In this document: piece after piece, positions 45,491 through 56,000 of the stretch
Numbering within the stretch: the stretch's first letter is position 1
How the letters are laid out: the number at the start of each line of letters is the position of its first letter
NCBI GenBank assembly: GCA_030267565.1
Contig: BRXU01000018.1
Coordinates: 1,426,001-1,490,000 of the forward strand
DNA: 64,000 nt
Direction: 5' to 3'
Origin: Pleodorina starrii
Taxonomy: Eukaryota; Chlorophyta; Chlorophyceae; Chlamydomonadales; Volvocaceae
Notes under the pieces: model-generated
Database searches by the model: none
The model's input: the letters and a program-made list of their open reading frames with translations, nothing else
Told to the model about the DNA's origin: nothing
Made by a program: the position numbers and the translations under genes

Positions 45491-46870
45491 ATGGAGCAGC
45501 AAATGGCAGACCAACAAACTGTTCTTGCGTCATCGATGATGGGTTCGAAGCCCAGGAAGAAACCATGTGCCAATCTGCGGCGAAAGAAAGAGCCATGGAC
45601 CGAGGGAGCCTTTCTGACCGAGTACCAGAAGGAATACTGGGAGAAGAAGGCTCCCCACGAGCGCACCGCGCTCGTCCAACCCCGCAGCCAGCTCGGGCCC
45701 GATGGTCCTTTTGACGGAACGACGTCATACAAAACCAGCTTCCAGGTGCCCGGCACAGGCCCGGCACAGTCCTTCAAGCCGCCGTTGGGAGAGAGGGAGA
45801 ACCTTCCCTTCACCCCCTGGACCACGTACAAGGTCGACTTCCCCGCCAAGGACGTGCCGTACAACCGTGTACGTCCAGTCGGCAAGCTGCAGCCCTCCAA
45901 TGGCCCCTTCGTCGACTCGACGACCATGAAGGAATCGTACCCGGGGTGGGCGGGCGCCAGGCCCACCACGCCCGCGCAGGGGCGGTCCGTGTCGGTACCG
46001 CGCGGCGTGGGGCCCTTTGACGGAGTCAGCGCGTACAAGGACGACTACCGCGGCTGGCCCACCTCCCGGCCGCAGGCCCCCGCACCAAACCTTGGCGGCC
46101 GTGCCGCGCTGCCCGGCGGCTCCTTTAACGACATCACGACACATCGCTCGACGTACACGCCGAAGCAGGTCGGGCCGCAGGGTTGTGTACGGCACGAGGA
46201 CCAGACGTTGAAGGCGGAGGGCTGGTATGATGGCCCACCCGGGACAGAGTACCGGCAGCACTACGTGGAGAAGGCGGGCGGGCCGCAGCCCCGCGCGGCG
46301 GCGACGGTGGGCGCTACAGGCGCGGCGCTGCCCAAGGGGCCCTTCTCAGGCGCGACGACGTACGGCACGGAGTTCCGGCCGCGCACGGCGCCTGAGTACG
46401 AGCGCGCGGGGCGGCCGGCGGATGACCCGCGCGACTCCGGGCCGTTTCAGGGGCTGAGCACCTACAAGGACTCGTACGTCAAGAAGGATGTGCCGTACCA
46501 GCGTGTCCGGCCCTCTCAGAAGGTCTCTCCCTCGGCCGGGCCCTTTGAGGACTCCACCGAGATGAAGACCAACTTTCAGAACTGGGGCGCGCAGCCCATC
46601 ACTCGCGCCGGACCGTCGACAGCGGGTAACCTGGCAACGATTGGGCCGTTCGACGGCACGACCACTTACCGCACGGATTTCCACAAGATGGCTGGCGGGC
46701 TGCGAGCCACCGGCGGGCGGCCGACCTCTGGCACTCGCGCGCTCCAACCGCGCGGCCCCTTCGCGGGCACCAGCATGTACACCACGGACTACACGCCCAA
46801 GCCCTACGAGCCCGTGCAGAGCTACAAGCCGTGCGAGTGCGACGGCTTGGATTGTGAGGACGAGGAGTAG
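45491..46870 (+). CDS. SAXO-like microtubule-stabilising protein
   Basis: One uninterrupted frame of 459 residues. It carries about ten repeats of the type GPF-x-G-x-T-x-Y-K-x-D-F/Y, for example GPFDGTTSYKTSF, GPFDGVSAYKDDY, GPFSGATTYGTEF, GPFQGLSTYKDSY and GPFDGTTTYRTDF, plus two longer units with KDVPYNRVRP / KDVPYQRVRP. This is the repeat pattern of the SAXO (FAM154/STOP-MAP6-related) family, which binds the inside of axonemal doublet microtubules and stabilises cilia. The N terminus is basic (KPRKKP) and the C terminus has CECDGLDC followed by acidic residues; SAXO proteins usually have their Cys cluster at the N terminus. The ATG at 45491 follows stop codons in frame; a second ATG lies five codons on. 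The lack of introns is unusual next to its neighbours. Confidence 0.85.
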   Translation: MEQQMADQQTVLASSMMGSKPRKKPCANLRRKKEPWTEGAFLTEYQKEYWEKKAPHERTALVQPRSQLGPDGPFDGTTSYKTSFQVPGTGPAQSFKPPLGERENLPFTPWTTYKVDFPAKDVPYNRVRPVGKLQPSNGPFVDSTTMKESYPGWAGARPTTPAQGRSVSVPRGVGPFDGVSAYKDDYRGWPTSRPQAPAPNLGGRAALPGGSFNDITTHRSTYTPKQVGPQGCVRHEDQTLKAEGWYDGPPGTEYRQHYVEKAGGPQPRAAATVGATGAALPKGPFSGATTYGTEFRPRTAPEYERAGRPADDPRDSGPFQGLSTYKDSYVKKDVPYQRVRPSQKVSPSAGPFEDSTEMKTNFQNWGAQPITRAGPSTAGNLATIGPFDGTTTYRTDFHKMAGGLRATGGRPTSGTRALQPRGPFAGTSMYTTDYTPKPYEPVQSYKPCECDGLDCEDEE

Positions 46871-48119
46871 TAGCCGCTGTCGTGTGCGGTGAGGCGACGG
46901 CGGCGGTGCGAATGGAACGTAGGAGCGGTGCGGTGAGGCGACGGCTGAGCAGCGCGCGAGGGGGCGGGGGGGTGAGGGGCGAGGGGTAGCGCGCCATCGT
47001 GGCAGCAGTAGAAATGGGTGGTGTTTAGGATGCGTCATCAGGTGGGCAAGCATGGGATTCATGAGGGATCGGGGTCTTGCGACCAGCGCCTCCGGGGCCT
47101 CGAGGCCCAACCCCAGGGGCCGAACCCCAGGGGCGTTTGGATTGCAGATCTATGCGCATACGCTCCGGTACTCTCGCGTTATTTCCTATGGCTGGTGGGC
47201 TCACTCATGCGTCCCAACTGTCGCTAGGCGCACAATGTTCCAACTCACAGCTGTCGTCTTTAGGATGGTGACCTTTTTACAACATGATCCATATGTTTGG
47301 AAGGATAGAGCCAGCAGGCCAGCGGGCCCTTGGTGCATTGCAGTGGAGACGACCTAGCAGGGCAAATGCCGTAGCGTGTGCGTCGTTGTTAGGGCCACGC
47401 TGGTTGGGTGCGAGAGAGTGGGGCCGATGACCCGTGGTTGTCAGCAGCGGCAATGGAGGAGGAGGGGGGTGGAGGGGCCGGCAAGGTGTGGAAGAGAGAG
47501 GTACAGTGCACGCCTCGGCTACCGGCCGGGCGTATCATTATTATTATTACAGTGCATGCCTTGCCGCCGCCATATCCCGGCGGGCTAGCATTGGGGTTGG
47601 GGCTGGCTTTGTCATTCCAATGTCCGTCTGCTTGATTGGGGGTCAGCTGATCTGTGCGGGTCCTACCTCGATTGCGGAGGCCCGTGGGGACTGAATTTGG
47701 GTGGTGGGGAACGCAGGTGGATATCCTTGACCCTGAGGTGGATATTCTTGTCCTCGGCGGAGAAGTTGCCCATTCTACGTTGACCGAGCCTCCCCTGGTA
47801 TGGTGCCTGCAATTTGTTGGGTTGTTCACATCGCTTGGGGGCTGGCTGGGAGGGGCGTGCCGAGGATGGGGAGCGGCCCTCTCAACGGGCAGAACGCAGC
47901 CACGCATGCGCGTGGAGATGGTTTGCGGCTGAAGGCTGGGCCCAACCGGGGCCAGCTCGTGGGTGGATGTTTGGCGCCAGTGGCGGTGCTGTGCTGCGCG
48001 AGAGGCCTTGCAACGGGACCTCCCGGGGCCGTGGCTGATGGCAGCAGGGGTGGTGGTGCCGGGGTCGGGCTGAGACTTTTTCGGGGGAGGACGGGAGCCG
48101 CCTGCTGCTGCCAGACTAC
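46871..48119. other. Intergenic after the SAXO-like gene
   Basis: Holds the 3' untranslated region and, from about 47640, repeated sequence (see the direct repeat at 47641-47694). Open frames are G-rich and unsupported. Confidence 0.35.
47641..47694 (+). repeat. 54-bp direct repeat, copy 1
   Basis: GGTCAGCTGATCTGTGCGGG and the following bases to GGGGACTGA recur with few changes at 48627-48681. The two copies flank the coding-like segment at 48120-48407. Confidence 0.75.
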
Positions 48120-48407
48120 ATGGTGCCTCTCAGAGCGGATCAGGAGTTTCCGCAGGTGGAGGTCTTGAAACTTGTAGAGACCTTGCGTCACTCTGGGGAG
48201 ACGATTCGGTGTGAGAACGATATGAGCGAGGCTTGCTGGCGCCTGACGGTGGAGGGGATTCCGCTGCTGGGGATCTCGCATACGCCGGTCGCACGACCGG
48301 TGCCCTGCGGGTGCGGGCGCTACCTGAGTACGGCCAAGGACCCTTGCAAGCCCAGGCAGCAGAAGAGTGCGCCGGAGGGATGCGGTCACCCTGGCGACGT
48401 TCGGTGA
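48120..48407 (+). pseudogene. Coding remnant related to the LHCBM-unit relic
   Basis: A 95-codon frame with a plausible protein composition: LKLVETLRHSGETIR, then EGIPLLGISHTP, then PCGCGRYLSTAKDPCKPRQ. The LVETLRH, GIPL-x-G and CGCGR stretches line up, in the same order, with the relics in units A, B and F. It is probably a fragment of the same transposon or gene family, better preserved here. Type and function are not recognised. Confidence 0.4.
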
Positions 48408-49867
48408 GATGGAGGTTGATCGTTGTTTTATGGCTGCGGCCCGCCGGCGCCCGGGGGCGTCGGGCCCAGGGGCCGCCATGGGTCGCGAGCAGCAAAAGCC
48501 GTTCCGGGGGCCGGTCTTCGATTTCTGTGGCCGGCGTTGTTAAACGTTGTGCGGCGCTGGGGGTGCCCCGCCGTGGCTGGGATGATACCGTGGGCGCCCC
48601 CTCATCCCTTTCTCCGGGTGCTTGGGGGCCAGCTGATCTGTGCGCGTCCCTACCTCGATTGCGGGGGCCCGTGGGGACTGAGGCACCGCGCGTCTGGGTG
48701 ATAGGGTACGCGGGTGAACATTATTCGCAGCCTTTCTCCTGGTCGCGATAGAAACGGGAACATTTTTTCCATTGCCCGGTGTTCCGGATTTAGTCGCTGG
48801 TCGCTTGGGCCCGCTTTCCGCGGTTTGGGCTTCGATCGCAGCAGCGTCTTGTGCGGCGTGCGCAGTTGACCCTTTGTCGGTCCCATCACTGTAAAACGGT
48901 CCATTCGGTGTCAGGTGCGGTATGCTCCGGTGATTCATGTGGGTCCACTCTCCACTGTACAACGGTGCATTAGGATGCGGTTGTTACAAGAGTGACAGCT
49001 TTCACACCGTTCGCTAACCGTGTAACGGCTAGGCGGAATGGCGGACTGTTCATCCTAACCCAGGGGCACCCCGGGGGGTGCTATGGTTGGCCTGTTGGCC
49101 AGGAGCGTCCGCAAGCGACCCTGTCGCATGGTCGCATGAGGGAGACCAGGGGCGGAGTTTGGGAAGACCGTTAGAGTGTGAGAAACGGGTCCAATCTGCT
49201 GAGAAGCGAGGGGCAAGGTTCTTTCAGCACATGGAGCTGCAATGTCAAAAAGGGAAATGGAAATAAATACATAAAGATGGAAACGGCGTGGCACGGGGCG
49301 CCTTTAGATGAAGTCAGAAATTAATGTACGAAGTGTGATCATCGTTGCTCGTCCCGCCGATCTTTGGCGCGAGAATGACTTGGCGCCCCTCCCTTCCCCC
49401 CTCCCTCTGTCCAGATACACGTCATCTAAACTTAAGCCAACTACATCCACTGTAACCCCATGACATCCCCAACGGGCTCCATTGGCTAAATCCATTCGAG
49501 TGACTTGATGATGGTTGCAATTTTCTGAAAGGGTGAACTGGGGTGAGGTTCCTGAGACCCTTTGATACCCCGATGGAGTTTGCGGACGTCCAAACATCCG
49601 TTGGAAGAGGACTGGTCCATATCTTCTGGCGAACAGTGAAGTCGAGATACATAGGAAGGGTCAGCGCCTGTTACCATTGCAGCAGTCCTGACCTCTTACC
49701 TAAGGTGCCCGCGCGAAGCTGGCAGAGCAGCGATATTGATACTGGTGTCTTGTGTGTTCCGGGGTAGAGTCAACGGGCCAGCGTAAGATGCTGCTGAAAC
49801 GCGGGGCTTTGCAGAAACTTTGTGCGGCTCTTCATCGGCAGGGTGATCGAGAAATAGCCATGAAGTA
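48408..49867. other. Intergenic, repeat-rich
   Basis: Contains the second copy of the 54-bp repeat (48627-48681). No gene supported. Confidence 0.35.
48627..48681 (+). repeat. 54-bp direct repeat, copy 2
   Basis: Second copy of the sequence at 47641-47694, about 986 bases downstream, with a few substitutions. Confidence 0.75.
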
Positions 49868-49872
49868 TTACA
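49868..49872 (-). promoter_or_regulatory. Polyadenylation signal TGTAA, LHCBM H
   Basis: TTACA on the + strand, about 255 bases after the stop codon. Another TTACA at 50110-50114 is only 13 bases after the stop and is less likely to be used. Confidence 0.4.
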
Positions 49873-50126
49873 TGGCTTGACGTTCGGCAGAAAGAAAAAA
49901 TAGTCTTCTCATGATCAACGGTAAGGCACTGTCAGCCAGCGATGTGAAGGTGCCACACGGCAGCCGGCATGTCCTCCGTCAAAACGTGTCTCCCAGGTAA
50001 CGCTCACACCCCTCTCAGGGACAAACTCGAGCTATGGTACAACAAAACCGTACGCCGCCTACCCTTTCTGCAACCACACAAGTCACAAAAAGACTGGACG
50101 GCCGAGTATTTACAGTCATATACAAT

Positions 50127-51555
50127 TTACGCGCTGGGCGTGAACTTGGTGGCGAACGCGAAGGCGTTGTTGACGGCCGGGTTGGCCAGGTGGTCGTTCA
50201 GGTTCTCAATGGGGCCCTTGCCCGTCACAATGGCCTGCACGAAGAAGCCGAACATGGAGAACATGGCCAGGCGGCCGTTCTTGAGCTCCTTGACCTTGAG
50301 CTCCGCGAACGTGTCCGGGTCGTCAGCCAGGCCCAGGGGGTCGAACGACTCGCCGGGGTACAGCGGGTCCAGGCCCTCGCCGGCAGGGCCGCCGTTCACG
50401 CGGTAGCCCTCCACCAGGCCCATCAGGATAACCTACGGGGAGGGAAGACAAAGGGGCGGAAGGGTCGGTGAGGACGGCGGATCAGGGCTATGAATGAGTG
50501 CGTCACAACACCCTGGCGCCTCAGTGGAAGAATAAGGCCATCCGCCATAGCATGTGACCCGTACATAACCCGAACCTCCTGCGCCCCGAACTTCTCTTTA
50601 CCACAATCCCCTAGTACGGTACACCACCGTTCCGTCTCTCACCTGGCACGCCAGGGTGGCGACGATGTTCTGCGCGTGCACCAGCGAGGGGTTGCCCAGG
50701 TAGTCCAGGCCGCCCTCCTGGAAGATCTGGGCGCCGGCCTTGAACCACACGGCCTCACCGAACTGCACGCCGTTCTTGGACAGCAGCTCGGGGGTGATGC
50801 AGCCCAGAGCGCCAAGCATGGCCCAGCGGGCGTGGATCAGCTCCAGCTCGCGGTAGCGCTTGAACGTCTCCGGGTCAGCGGACAGACCGGCGGTGTCCCA
50901 GCCGTAGTCGCCGGGGAACTCGCCGGTCAGGTAAGCGGGGGTGGCGTTCTCGCTGTACGGGCCTGCGAGTCCATAATGGGAACACAGAAGGAAAATATTT
51001 AGAGGATAATCACGCACGTTCACAGCGCGAAAACATCATATCGGCGACACTTTCGAAGAAGCCGATACAAACAACGGACCACGCGGCCCGCAAGGCGCGA
51101 TAAAACGTCTCCCTAACACAAATGCCAATTTAATAATCTCATCTAAACGCCCTGTACAGTCCACAAGATGTACAATGTGCGAATGACAGTAGTCAGGCGA
51201 CCAGAGCGAGCGACCCCGTCCATGTCAGTTCGCCAGTGAGACACACTGAACACACTGAACACGCAAAGCCGTCGGACAACCTACCGAGCCACTTGGCGCG
51301 GTTCGGGCCATACCACTCGACGCCAGCGCTCTTCGGCGGGGCGGCCTGTGGGAAAGACGCAGATACATTCGTCGTGAGTGCAGGAACTGTTAGTGGACGA
51401 AGATACACGGCCTGACCAAGCGTGATAACATACATCTACAAGCAAATAAGCTGCAGATTCAAGCGGCTCAGCAGCACCTTGGCAGCGGCCTTCTTGCCGG
51501 TCGCCTTGCAAGCGACCTGGAGCGCCTTACGCGAGGTAGCAAGAGCGAACGCCAT
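50127..51555 (-). CDS. LHCBM: LHCBM copy H, chlorophyll a/b-binding protein of LHCII
   Basis: Thylakoid light-harvesting protein of photosystem II, 254 residues. Exons 51478-51555, 51285-51345, 50643-50962, 50127-50432; introns of 132, 322 and 210 bases. N terminus [10 protein letters not shown]; exon 2 reads [16 protein letters not shown], differing from the PAAPKSAG form of A, B, C, F and G. The C-terminal loop is LANPAVNN. Introns 1 and 2 and the upstream region are unrelated to the A/B/F/G lineage, but exons 3-4 are nearly identical to them, and a short stretch of 3' flank (about 49995-50045) is shared. Trimerisation and pigment-binding motifs are intact. Confidence 0.95.
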
Positions 51556-51614
51556 TTTAGAAGATCTGTGAAAGGGTTCTGCCGACAAGCTACACTCCTG
51601 TGCGCGAGCTCCTG

Positions 51615-51621
51615 TTTTATA
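51615..51621 (-). promoter_or_regulatory. TATA box of LHCBM copy H
   Basis: TATAAAA on the - strand about 60 bases before the ATG (context GCTATAAAACAGG). It is the only other copy besides D with a canonical TATA box. Confidence 0.6.
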
Positions 51622-53083
51622 GCATGGCGGAGGCGAATCACGGTAAGGATCCAGATGGGCCGATTTGGTCGCCGTACAAGACCCTTTTCTCACTGTTGAC
51701 CCCTATCCATAAGATCAGCTGGTCCCAATGAAAGGCTCCGCGTCCACGAACTTTGATAGCGGTTCCTGTTACGCTGCGATCGCGTTTTTTGTGCCACCCT
51801 GGGCCATGCTGTTCTTGCAAGGGCTGTTTAACTTAAACCAGGCTCGTATCACTTCGCTTAACTATTCAATAATCCTACCAATTGATAGGAGATAATAAGC
51901 GTACACATTTTAGCTCACGCAAACCTTTACGTAACAGGTTTTTTTGGGTCGCGAAGTTGAAGCGGCTGTGGAATGTGCTCCGCGGTTCGGGGCCATTTTA
52001 TTTTGCAATAATCATGTATTGCATTGGTAGGGCTTGCCCTTCAGGTGCATGCACGATCAGCAATATCGCGGCACGACATCCAAATTCGATCGGAGCGTCC
52101 GGAGCAATGCACGCCTCGCGAGCAGCATAGGAAATTACTAGCTGCGAGTTGCATGGGCCGTCTGAGCAATGTCACGTATAAAAGCGATTCGCCGGATTGG
52201 TCGCGGAAGTGCGACGGCTCGTGACGCTGCATTTGCCTCACCGCCGGCTGCGCTCAAGCGGTGGCAGACGAGCGCGCGGCCGTCCCTGCATTTTCACTAA
52301 ACTGTGCCGGTTCCCCGTCCATTGTACAGTCCATGTAAATCGTCGCGTTCGACATCCCACAAAAGGCGTAGCCCCGAAGTGCATGGAAGACAAACCGCTC
52401 TACGCCACTGCAGTCAAAAGGACTAGTATGCATGCATTTGCAGTCGAACGAACAATCGTGACACGCCGCCACCGCAGCCAGCCGCGGACGGCCTCCTGGA
52501 TCTAGGATCTTGCGCGCCACCTCGTGGGGGCTCAGCGTCACGCCCAGCCGCACCCGCCGGTCCTCGATCTCCCGCTGCCGCTTGGCGATGGCCGCGAGAC
52601 GGACGCGCTCGCGCGCCTGGATACGGCAGCATGCGGCCCGGCAGGCACACAGCGGGGCCGTGCCGGAGGCGCCCTGGCGGCGACGGAATCCACGATTACG
52701 GAAATGGGTCTTACCAAACGCCGGGACCACAGCCTTGGTCACAGCCATGGCCGCAGCCATGGCCCCTTTCGCCACGTCGGGACCGGGAACCCCAAACCCC
52801 TAGCACCCTTGCACACAATCCACACCGTCACGGGGCGTGTAACACGCATCGATCCTGTCGTATACCGTACACCGCACACGTCACCGCTTGATGTCCCAAC
52901 GCTCTTCAACCGGCCGACAGCGTACCCTCCGCACCTGGGAGTGTACCTACCTACCTACCTGCCGGTAAGCCCCTGCAACGTTGCAGCAGCTGCTGGTATC
53001 CACCCACGGTGCGTTCAGCGCACCGTTACCTCCCTCCTGTGCCCTCCCCCCACGGGACTGGACGTGCCTCGTGCCGTCATGCA
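51622..53083. other. Intergenic between LHCBM H and the coiled-coil gene
   Basis: Contains the upstream region of copy H and the 3' region of the coiled-coil gene, plus one weak - strand frame at 52254-52775. Confidence 0.35.
52254..52775 (-). CDS. Weak candidate gene, unrecognised
   Basis: 173-codon frame. The middle part (ARERVRLAAIAKRQREIEDRRVRLGVTL) is a charged helix and follows a possible acceptor (CGTATCCAG), so it could be an exon. The N-terminal part is repetitive (MAAAMAVTK), and the tail has several Cys but no known motif. There is no homology or splice partner to support it. Confidence 0.2.
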   Translation of the reverse strand: MAKGAMAAAMAVTKAVVPAFGKTHFRNRGFRRRQGASGTAPLCACRAACCRIQARERVRLAAIAKRQREIEDRRVRLGVTLSPHEVARKILDPGGRPRLAAVAACHDCSFDCKCMHTSPFDCSGVERFVFHALRGYAFCGMSNATIYMDCTMDGEPAQFSENAGTAARSSATA

Positions 53084-56000
53084 TCATAGGCCCTTTTCCG
53101 CCAGGTTCAGGCGTCCCTCCAGAGGCAGCCCAAGCCCCGTCCCCGCACCCGTGGGCACCCCCAGGCTCCCAGTCGCCGCCAATCCGCCGCCGCCGGTCCC
53201 GGAGCCAGGCGAGAACTGCGACCGCGACGGCGAGCGCAGGGCCGCCGCGTCCCGCCCGAGCCCCAGCATCTCCAATGCCCTGGCCCGCTCGGGGGAAGCT
53301 GCCAGCGTACTTGAAGATGCCGTCGCAATCGGCTGGCCGCCGTACACACCGTACACGGGCTGGCGCAAGCCGCCGTGCAGGCCGCCGCCCGTGCTGGTGG
53401 CGCCCCCCAACAGCGATGTCCGCGGCTCCACCCGGCCGCCGCCCGACAGGATCCCCACGTACGCGTGGGGCGGGCTGCCGCTGGGGATGGTCGCTGCCAA
53501 GCTGTCCGGCGCGACGCTGATGTTGCGCGAGAGTCGCGGCGACAGCGCGGGGTAGGACATCACGGAGTGCCTGGGGAAGGCGGTGCTACCGGCCGCCACA
53601 TGTAAGGGCGTGTAGGCGGCGGTGGAGACTGCGGCGCTCATGGACCGCGGTCTCGCCGCCGCCGCTGTCGCCGCTGCGAGCTGCACGCTGGGCCGCTGCT
53701 CGAAGCCCAGCAGCGTGCTCCGCAGCCCCGCCTGCTGTGCCGACAGGGCGGCCATGTCCTGAGCCAGGTTGGCGGCGGCCGCATGCAGGGCCCGGGCGGA
53801 GGGCGAGGGCGAAGGGGAGGGGGAGGGCGAGCTCGAGGGCGCCGCGTGGGGGGACGCGTCCGCCGCCGCCGTGCCTAGGCCGGCGCCCGGCGAGTGGTTG
53901 GTCCCACCTGCCGGAGCGAACGCCCCGTCGGCGGAGACCCCCAGGGTCAAGGTCGACGCGGCCTGCGGGGGCGGACACACAGCGAAAGGACCGCATCAGG
54001 TCGGGCTCAACACAGCGCGGCGCGGCGCCTGGGCTTGTGGGGCATGGCAAGCTCCTGCCCATCTAGTCGTCGGCGTTTCCTTCAGTCCCCAGCAAGAACT
54101 TTCAGTGACTCGAGAGGCGCACGTGGCCTGCGCAGGCCGAGCCCACGTGCGAGGAGATCGGCTGGGCGGCTCGGCCGCCGGGTAGCTTGCGCAGTGGACT
54201 GGTTGTTGGGGGCTGGTTTGGCCAGCCACGCGCGCAGCCTTCCTTCCTTCCTGCTTCCGCCGCACCGACCTGCAGGATGTCTGCTGCAGGTGCCCCCAGC
54301 GGCGGCGGCGACGACGCCATCAAACTCGTCCTCGCCGCGCCTCCGCCGGCGGCGCCGCTGAACGCAGCGGCTGCCGCCGCCGCCGTCGCCTCGGCTTTCC
54401 CGGGCGCCGACACGGCCTGACGTGCCAGGTGGTGTCGCAGCTCGTCCAGCACCGACTGTCGGTTGGCCAGCTGCGCAGTCACGAGCGCCCGCTCCTCCCG
54501 CACGGCGTTTACCTGGTCCTGCATGGAGCAGGTGGAGGGAGGCGGCGAGAGGACGATGGGCCCTGGTGACATCGTGTGGCTAGGCAGCCGCGAGGGAGTG
54601 AGAGAACGGCGAAACCCCCCGGTGCCAGGCCGGCAGTTGCAGCGCGCCAATGGCTGTGCACAAGTCGACGCGAACAACAGCCGGGGTTGGGCGGGGCCCG
54701 GCCATGCGTCCACAGCTGCCTAGCGGAAGCGGAGCTGGCAACGGTGGACTACCGTATCGCCGTTTCGCCCGGAGGACACGCGAATGCAGGAAGCCGACCA
54801 CCGGCGGTAGGTGCCACTACTGCCCTGCTCCCCCGCTGCCCGCTCCACGACCCGCCCTGGCCCGCCCCCAACTGGTCCTGGGTCCGGCCGCTGACGTCGC
54901 CCCCGTCCCTTCGCGGCGGTACCGTACCCCCCCGCCCTCACCAGCGCCGCCTCCAGCGACTCGATCAGCGCCGAGCCCTGCCGTGCCAGCAGCGCCGCCA
55001 TGGAGTTGATGTCCTCAGGCAGCACGCCGCCGGTCGGCAGTGCGCGCGGGCTGGTGGTGAGTGCGCTGGCGGACAGCGGCTGCAGGTCCAGCGCGATGCA
55101 GCGCCGCAGCGTGGCGGCAAAATCCTAGGGGCGGCGGGCGCGGGCAGCGGCGCAAGGATGGAGAGGTCGAAATGCGGACAGAGGAGGGGAAAAGTAAAGG
55201 AAGGCGGCGTGCCAGGCGCCCTATGGGAACGGGAAGGACAGAGGGCCGAGTCAAGGGAGGATCCGGCTGCGACGGGAGGGAGACGACCGCACCCGATGCT
55301 GTGAGTGAGGCGGGGAACCAGGATCAGGACGGGACACGTGACATGCTGCCCTGCCCTGCCCTGTCCTGCCCTGCCCGTTGCTTCGCAAGTGCGGTGGACA
55401 CATGGGTAGGCACCGGGCGGCCAGACGCCCTCACCAGGCAGCAGAGGCCAAGTGACCGGTAACACCAGCTACCGTACAAGCGCCTGGGCGCAACCAGCTG
55501 AGTGCTTTAGGCTTGGCTAGGCTGCACCGCAGGTCCCTTACCCCAGGGCGTTCGTAAAGCTAGCCCCAGGCCTGCCGGCCGGCCGGCGCCAACGAGCAGC
55601 CCCCATCCGCGGAACGGGTGCCACGCTCCGCCTCCCCCGACACCGACACACCCGGTGCCACGGCGGCCCTGCCCTGCATTGCTGGCTCCGTTCGCCCGGG
55701 TCGGCAAGGTCACCTCGATTACCTCGCCGCGGTCCCCTTTCATACCCCTTTCCCCGACGCACATTTACGAGGCGGCCCAGCCGCTGCGCAGCCGCCTCCA
55801 GCTGCACCTGCCCCATCGCCTGGTCGTCCGCCCGCCGCTGCTGCTCCGCCGCCAGCTGCTCTCGCAGCCGCCTCGCGGTGTCCTTCTTGGCCTGGTAGCG
55901 CACATGCAGGTCCTCGCTGATGCTCTGCCACTGCAGCAGCTGCACCTGCAGGCCGTTGATGGTGGCCGCGCTGGCCAGGGCATCAGAGGCGCCGCTGCCG

